Source of the DNA: Acidimicrobiales bacterium
GTDB lineage: Bacteria > Actinomycetota > Acidimicrobiia > Acidimicrobiales > UBA8190
NCBI GenBank assembly: GCA_030042575.1
Contig: JASHZK010000190.1
Coordinates: 1 to 8,985, forward strand
Reading direction: 5' to 3'
Length of the DNA: 8,985 bases
The notes beneath the pieces were generated by a model. That model was not told the DNA's origin. It was given only the letters and a program-made list of their open reading frames with translations, and did not search any database. A program made the translations under genes and the position numbers. Within the stretch, counting starts at the first letter, position 1; the number at the start of each line of letters is the position of its first letter. Shown here piece after piece: positions 6,094 through 8,985 of this stretch.

Positions 6094-7059
6094 ATGGCCC
6101 AGACCTCCGCCGTGCCGGCGCCCATCGTGCCGCCAGGGAAGATGGTCTTCGGGTTGCAGTTGCCGGTGCAGTCGCAGTCGACCATCTACGTCGACGAGTG
6201 GGAGAAGGCGGCGGGCCCCGAGGAGCTGGCGACGGTGGCCCGTCAAGCCGACGAGAGCGGGTTTTTCTACGTGGCCGTGTGCGACCACACCGCCATACCT
6301 CGCCGTCTGGCGGAGGCCATGGGCACCACCTGGTACGACACCGTCGCCACCTTGGGGTGGCTGGCGGGAATCACGGACCGGGTGCGTCTCTTGTCGCACG
6401 TCTACATCGCCGCTCTGCGTCATCCGCTGCGTGCCGCCAAGGAGCTGGCCACCTTGGACGTGCTGTCGGGGGGCCGGCTCATCGTGGGAGTGGGGGCGGG
6501 ACATGTGACCGAGGAGTTCGAAGCACTCGGAGTCGACTTCGAACAGCGCGGCTCGCTCTTGGACGAGGCCATCGACGGCATCGCCGCCGCCCTGACCGAG
6601 GAGTTCCCGACCCTCGAGGGTCCCGCATTTGCCGGCCAAGGCCTGGCCGTCTCCCCTCGGCCCCGGCAGCAGCCGCGTCCGCCCATATGGGTGGGCGGGT
6701 CGTCGCCCGCCGCCCTGCGGCGCGCCGCCGCCCGCGGCGAAGGCTGGCTGCCCCAGACACCTCGGCGCCAGGACATGGCCGAACTCGTTCCCCGCCTCCT
6801 CGAGCTGCGCCAGCAATTGCGTCCCGGCGACCCCATCGCCATCGGTGCCCTGGCCGGTGGGCTGCACGTGGGTGAGCCGTCCTGGGAACTTCCCCGAGGC
6901 ACCTCGAGCGGCGGGCCCGAGGTGTTGGCCGAGCACCTGGCCGGATGGGCCGATCTCGGGGTGTCGCACGTCCAGGTCCGCTTCCCCAGCCGCTCCGCCG
7001 CCGAGACCTGCGAGCAGATGGCGGCCTTTGCCGAGACGGTGGCCCCGTTGCTGCCTTGA
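6094..7059 (+). CDS. Luciferase-like (probably F420-dependent) oxidoreductase
   Basis: A 321-residue TIM-barrel protein of the bacterial luciferase-like family. The features fit the F420-dependent branch rather than FMN monooxygenases: FFYVAVCDHTAIP early, then GGRLIVGVGAGHVTEEFEALGVDFEQRG with LLDEAIDGI after it, and PPIWVGGSSPAALRRAA late. The role is likely a hydride-transfer oxidation or reduction of a pathway intermediate. It starts 7 bp after the ACAD beta-2 stop. The first 16 residues (MAQTSAVPAPIVPPGK) are a Pro/Ala-rich extension; the family usually starts near MVFGLQLP, whose ATG (6142) is an alternative, but the AGGGAAG beside it is too close to be a good SD. The last nine codons plus stop are nearly duplicated just downstream (see the repeat at 7030-7096). 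Confidence 0.88.
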   Translation: MAQTSAVPAPIVPPGKMVFGLQLPVQSQSTIYVDEWEKAAGPEELATVARQADESGFFYVAVCDHTAIPRRLAEAMGTTWYDTVATLGWLAGITDRVRLLSHVYIAALRHPLRAAKELATLDVLSGGRLIVGVGAGHVTEEFEALGVDFEQRGSLLDEAIDGIAAALTEEFPTLEGPAFAGQGLAVSPRPRQQPRPPIWVGGSSPAALRRAAARGEGWLPQTPRRQDMAELVPRLLELRQQLRPGDPIAIGALAGGLHVGEPSWELPRGTSSGGPEVLAEHLAGWADLGVSHVQVRFPSRSAAETCEQMAAFAETVAPLLP

Positions 7060-7096
7060 GCGACGGCCGAGACCGTGGTCCCATTGATCCCATGAG
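7030..7096 (+). repeat. Near-duplicate of the luciferase-like gene's 3' end, period 36 bp
   Basis: A 31-bp segment at 7030-7060 is repeated at 7066-7096 with 25 of 31 positions identical and no gaps. The first copy encodes AETVAPLLP-stop. The second, in the same frame past the stop, encodes AETVVPLIP-stop. The six differences fall in five codons: three are synonymous and two are conservative (Ala to Val, Leu to Ile). The second TGA (7093-7095) overlaps the ATG of the DUF167 gene in an ATGA arrangement. Confidence 0.85.
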
Positions 7097-7424
7097 ACAG
7101 CTGTTCGACGTGGCCAGCGACGGGCTCGTGTTGCGGCTCCAGGTCCACCCCGGCGCGGGCAAGGAGGGCGTTGTCGGGGTCCACGGCGACGCCCTCAAGG
7201 TGAGGGTGGTGGCGCCGCCCGAGTCGGGTCGGGCCAACGAGGCGGTCCTCTCCCTGCTCTCGCGCCTGTTGGGGGTCGATCGGTCGGCCCTGACCATGAC
7301 GGCCGGGGAGGGGTCGCGCCGCAAGCGGGTCAAGGTGGAGGGGATGGAGTCGGCCGACCTCGACAAACGGCTCCGGGTGATCGTGGACCAGCCGACGCCG
7401 GAGCACGGTCCGTCGTCTCGCTGA
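7092..7424 (+). CDS. DUF167 / YggU (UPF0235) family protein
   Basis: A small protein of 110 residues. The opening (LVLRLQVHPGAGKEGVVGVHGDALKVRVVAPP), the motif GRANEA (residues 46-51) and GEGSRRKRVKVEG (72-84) are the landmarks of the DUF167/YggU fold. Typical length is about 95-100, and here a polar C-terminal tail (TPEHGPSSR) is added. The biochemical function of the family is unknown. The start at 7092 is chosen because the family begins just before this strand; the frame upstream back to 6945 reads through the luciferase-like gene and is not family-like. No SD is obvious. Its ATG overlaps the stop of the duplicated tail of the preceding gene, so it may be translated by coupling. It ends 6 bp from the oppositely oriented DUF2277 gene. 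Confidence 0.85.
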   Translation: MRQLFDVASDGLVLRLQVHPGAGKEGVVGVHGDALKVRVVAPPESGRANEAVLSLLSRLLGVDRSALTMTAGEGSRRKRVKVEGMESADLDKRLRVIVDQPTPEHGPSSR

Positions 7425-7430
7425 CTGCTC

Positions 7431-7688
7431 CTATCGAGCTGCCGGAGATCGAAGGCGGCGCAACGGCGGCAGCGACGGCGGAGGCTGGCGGCGCGCCGGC
7501 AGGACGTCGAGCAGCTCGCTGGTCGCCCGAGCGACGGCCTGCACGGCCTTCTCCAGGGCTTGGTCGGTGCGCGTCGAAGGGGCGTTGACCCCGCTCACTT
7601 TTCGGATGAACTGACGAGCCGCCGCCTCGATCTCCTCGCTGGTGGCCGGCGGCTCCAGTCCGCGCAGGGTGGTGATGTTCCGGCACAT
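7431..7688 (-). CDS. DUF2277 family small protein
   Basis: An 85-residue protein beginning MCRNITTLRGLEPPATSEEI, followed by AARQFIRKVSGVNAPS. This is the conserved DUF2277 pattern (MCRNI..L..xxPPAT..EI..AA.Q..RKVSG.N.PS). The remainder is a helix (DQALEKAVQAVARATSELLDVL) and a Pro/Arg-rich tail of about 20 residues. Function is unknown. The ATG at 7688 is favoured over the longer in-frame start at 7760 because the family starts with MCRNI. An AGGAG on the minus strand (7701-7705) lies 12 nt upstream, a slightly long SD spacing. It is convergent with the DUF167 gene (6-bp gap) and divergent from the ABC ATPase gene (37-bp gap). Confidence 0.88.
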   Translation of the reverse strand: MCRNITTLRGLEPPATSEEIEAAARQFIRKVSGVNAPSTRTDQALEKAVQAVARATSELLDVLPARRQPPPSLPPLRRLRSPAAR

Positions 7689-7725
7689 TCGGGACCCCGT
7701 CTCCTGACTGTCATAGTGGAAGGCC
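7689..7725. promoter_or_regulatory. 37-bp divergent region between DUF2277 and ABC ATPase genes
   Basis: The two genes start back to back, so at least one promoter must extend into a neighbouring coding region. CATAGT (7712-7717, plus strand) lies 8 nt before the GTG at 7726 and could be a -10 for a leaderless ABC transcript. On the minus strand TATGAC (7710-7715) overlaps the same bases and could serve DUF2277. GGAAGG (7718-7723) is too close to the GTG at 7726 to be a normal SD, but would suit the in-frame GTG at 7735. No convincing -35 element is visible for either direction. Confidence 0.3.
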
Positions 7726-8526
7726 GTGGAAACAGTGCTGCGCGCCCGCGGCCTGGTCAAGGCCTACCGTCAGGAGACGGCCGTCGACGGTGTGGACCTC
7801 GAGGTCCACACCGGCGAGCGCGTGGCGCTCCTGGGGCCGAACGGGGCGGGGAAGACCACCACCCTGTTCATGCTGCTCGGCGTGGTGACCCCCGACGCCG
7901 GCACCGTCGACCTGGGCGGCCACCGTCTGCCCGAGGGCCGCAAGCGGGCTCTGGCCCAGGTGGGCTTCGCCGCCGGTTACCTGCCCCTGGCCGAGAAGCT
8001 GCGGGTGCGCGAGTTCCTGGCCATGTACGCCGATCTCTACGGGGTGCCCGACCGGGCCGGGGCGGTCAAATCCGCCCTGGAGCGCTTCGGTGTCGACTAT
8101 CTGTCCTCCTCTCTCGGCACCGAGCTCTCCTCCGGCCAGCGCACGCTGGTGGGCATCGTCAAGGCCACCTTGCACCGGCCCCGGCTCCTGGTCCTCGACG
8201 AACCCACGGCCTCGCTCGATCCCGATGTGGCCCGGCGGGTCCGCCAAGGACTGCTCGAGCTCTCGCGCACCGACGGCTCGGCCTTGCTCGTGACCAGCCA
8301 CGACATGTCCGAAGTGGAGCGGCTTTGTGATCGGGTGGTCTTCCTCTCCCGCGGCCGGGTGGTGGCCAACGGCTCACCGGCCGACGTCAGCGCCGCCTTC
8401 GGTCGCCAGGGACTGGAAGACGTCTTTCTCCACCTGGCGGCCGGGGGGGAGTCGGCCATGCCCGTGGAGGCGGTCGAGCCGGCGGAGGCGGGCGAGCCTG
8501 TGGGGCGACAGGGAGGACGGCGATGA
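7726..8526 (+). CDS. ABC transporter ATP-binding protein (ABC-2 exporter type)
   Basis: A 266-residue ATPase subunit of an ABC-2 type exporter. Walker A is GPNGAGKTT (residues 37-45), the signature is LSSGQ (134-138, a variant of LSGGQ), and Walker B is LLVLDEP with Asp158 and Glu159. The D-loop is SLDP and the H-loop is His192 (TSHD). The Q-loop glutamine is missing: the aligned stretch is VGFAAGYLPLAEKLRVREF, where Gly84 occupies the Gln position, and no other Gln lies nearby. The C-terminal tail (GLEDVFLHLAAGG) is typical of drug or antibiotic exporter ATPases. The start could be GTG 7726 (METVLRARG) or GTG 7735 (MLRARG), which is better placed behind GGAAGG. The 5' end of the gene carries a 26-bp perfect palindrome. 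It overlaps the permease gene by 4 bp (ATGA). Confidence 0.92.
   Translation: METVLRARGLVKAYRQETAVDGVDLEVHTGERVALLGPNGAGKTTTLFMLLGVVTPDAGTVDLGGHRLPEGRKRALAQVGFAAGYLPLAEKLRVREFLAMYADLYGVPDRAGAVKSALERFGVDYLSSSLGTELSSGQRTLVGIVKATLHRPRLLVLDEPTASLDPDVARRVRQGLLELSRTDGSALLVTSHDMSEVERLCDRVVFLSRGRVVANGSPADVSAAFGRQGLEDVFLHLAAGGESAMPVEAVEPAEAGEPVGRQGGRR
7788..7813. repeat. Perfect 26-bp palindrome inside the ABC ATPase gene
   Basis: The left arm is CGGTGTGGACCTC (7788-7800) and 7801-7813 is its exact reverse complement, with no spacer. After one mismatched pair (7787/7814), three further pairs match out to 7784-7817. It spans codons 21-30 (D21 to G30), 62 nt after the GTG at 7726. As RNA it could fold as a long hairpin; as DNA it looks like a two-fold operator. 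Coding constraint on the conserved D-G-V-x-L-x-V stretch explains part of it, but not the complete symmetry. Confidence 0.9.
8511..8516 (+). promoter_or_regulatory. Strong Shine-Dalgarno for the ABC permease gene
   Basis: GGGAGG lies 6 nt before the ATG at 8523, inside the last codons of the ATPase gene. It is the best SD in the window. Together with the ATGA overlap it fixes the permease start and implies translational coupling of the two subunits. Confidence 0.75.
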
Positions 8527-8985
8527 CGGTGCTGTCCCTGTCCCGCTCCCGCCCGCGAGAGGCGGCTCTCGCCTGGCAGCGCGTGCGGGCCATCGCCCGG
8601 CGCCACGCCTATGTGCTGGCCCGCAGCCCTCACCGGCTGTTCGACGTGACGCTGTGGCCCCTGGTGGACGTGCTCCTGTTCGGGTCGCTCGGGGTGTTCG
8701 TCTCGCACCACCACGGTGCGGGCTCGATCGCCTTCGCCTATCTGCTGTCGGGCATCGTGCTGTGGCACGTGGTGTACCAGTCACAGATCGCCCTGTCCAC
8801 CGGTCTGCTCGAGGAGACCTGGTCGCGCAACATGCTCAACCTCATGGTCACACCCATGTCCGAGCTCGAGTACACCCTGGGCGTGGTCCTCTTCGGCATG
8901 GTCAAACTGGTCATCGGCGTGGGAGTGGCGGCCGCCACCGCCGCCGCTTTCTACGCCTTCGACGTCACCACCTTGGGCTGGGGCG
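8523..8985 (+). CDS. ABC-2 type transporter permease, N-terminal part, cut by window edge
   Basis: The first 154 residues of an ABC-2 family permease, open at the right edge. An Arg-rich cytoplasmic N terminus (RSRPREAALAWQRVRAIARRH) leads into hydrophobic segments at about 43-60 (TLWPLVDVLLFGSLGVFV), 68-86 and 118-145. The cytoplasmic piece between the second and third (LEETWSRNMLNLMVTPMSELEY) resembles the conserved loop of ABC-2 permeases (ExRExGTLexL..TP), which contacts the ATPase. With the ATPase upstream it should form an exporter in the cytoplasmic membrane. The cargo is unknown; drug, lipid or polysaccharide export are all possible. The start is fixed by the strong SD and the 4-bp overlap. 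Confidence 0.88.
   Translation, partial: MTVLSLSRSRPREAALAWQRVRAIARRHAYVLARSPHRLFDVTLWPLVDVLLFGSLGVFVSHHHGAGSIAFAYLLSGIVLWHVVYQSQIALSTGLLEETWSRNMLNLMVTPMSELEYTLGVVLFGMVKLVIGVGVAAATAAAFYAFDVTTLGWG

Noticed and set aside
6609..6622. 14-bp palindrome GACCCTCGAGGGTC in the luciferase-like gene
   Set aside because: Short, inside a coding region and centred on the common CTCGAG; expected by chance in GC-rich coding DNA. It shares only the core with the longer palindrome at 7788.
7400..7431. GGAGCA / TGCTCC arms between the convergent DUF167 and DUF2277 genes as a bidirectional terminator
   Set aside because: Only 6 bp of stem with a 20-nt loop and no T-run; too weak to call.

Overview
This is a high-GC window with strong G/C third-position codon bias and several GTG starts. 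It carries F420-type luciferase-like and heteromeric FadE-type genes, which suggests an actinobacterium. An Acidimicrobiia-like or mycobacteria-like lineage is my best guess; this is inference from gene content, because there is no rRNA or other marker gene. Nothing in it looks like a mobile element, CRISPR array or RNA gene.

Layout. (1) The left edge (minus strand) holds the first 92 codons of a thiolase, cut by the window. It is divergent, across a 62-bp gap, from the plus-strand run. (2) 341-2562 encodes two adjacent acyl-CoA dehydrogenase (ACAD) subunits, an alpha type that keeps the catalytic Glu and a beta type that keeps the FAD-binding R-x-x-F motif. (3) 2560-2687 is a structured intergenic region: a 14/15-bp tandem repeat that includes the upstream stop codon, a GC hairpin, a palindrome, and a -10 box placed for a leaderless transcript. 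(4) 2688-7059 is a tight set: an amidohydrolase-2 family enzyme, a second alpha/beta ACAD pair, and an F420-type luciferase-like oxidoreductase, with gaps of 18, 3 and 7 bp. A DUF167/YggU gene follows at 7092. (5) A small minus-strand DUF2277 gene lies tail-to-tail with DUF167. It is divergent from an ABC exporter operon, an ATPase followed by an ABC-2 permease cut by the right edge.

How the genes may work together. The thiolase, two obligate-heteromer-type ACADs, the amidohydrolase and the F420-type oxidoreductase look like a catabolic acyl-CoA cluster. Heteromeric alpha2beta2 ACADs are known from actinobacterial steroid side-chain and ring degradation (the FadE26/27 and FadE28/29 type), so a bulky cyclic or branched acyl-CoA is a reasonable substrate class. 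The actual substrate cannot be read from the sequence. The ABC exporter and the two DUF genes have no visible functional link to the pathway.

The most unusual non-coding signals are three. One is a perfect 26-bp palindrome just inside the ABC ATPase gene. Another is a translated-looking duplicate of the last codons of the luciferase-like gene, whose own stop overlaps the DUF167 start. The third is the stop-codon-bearing tandem repeat after the first ACAD pair.
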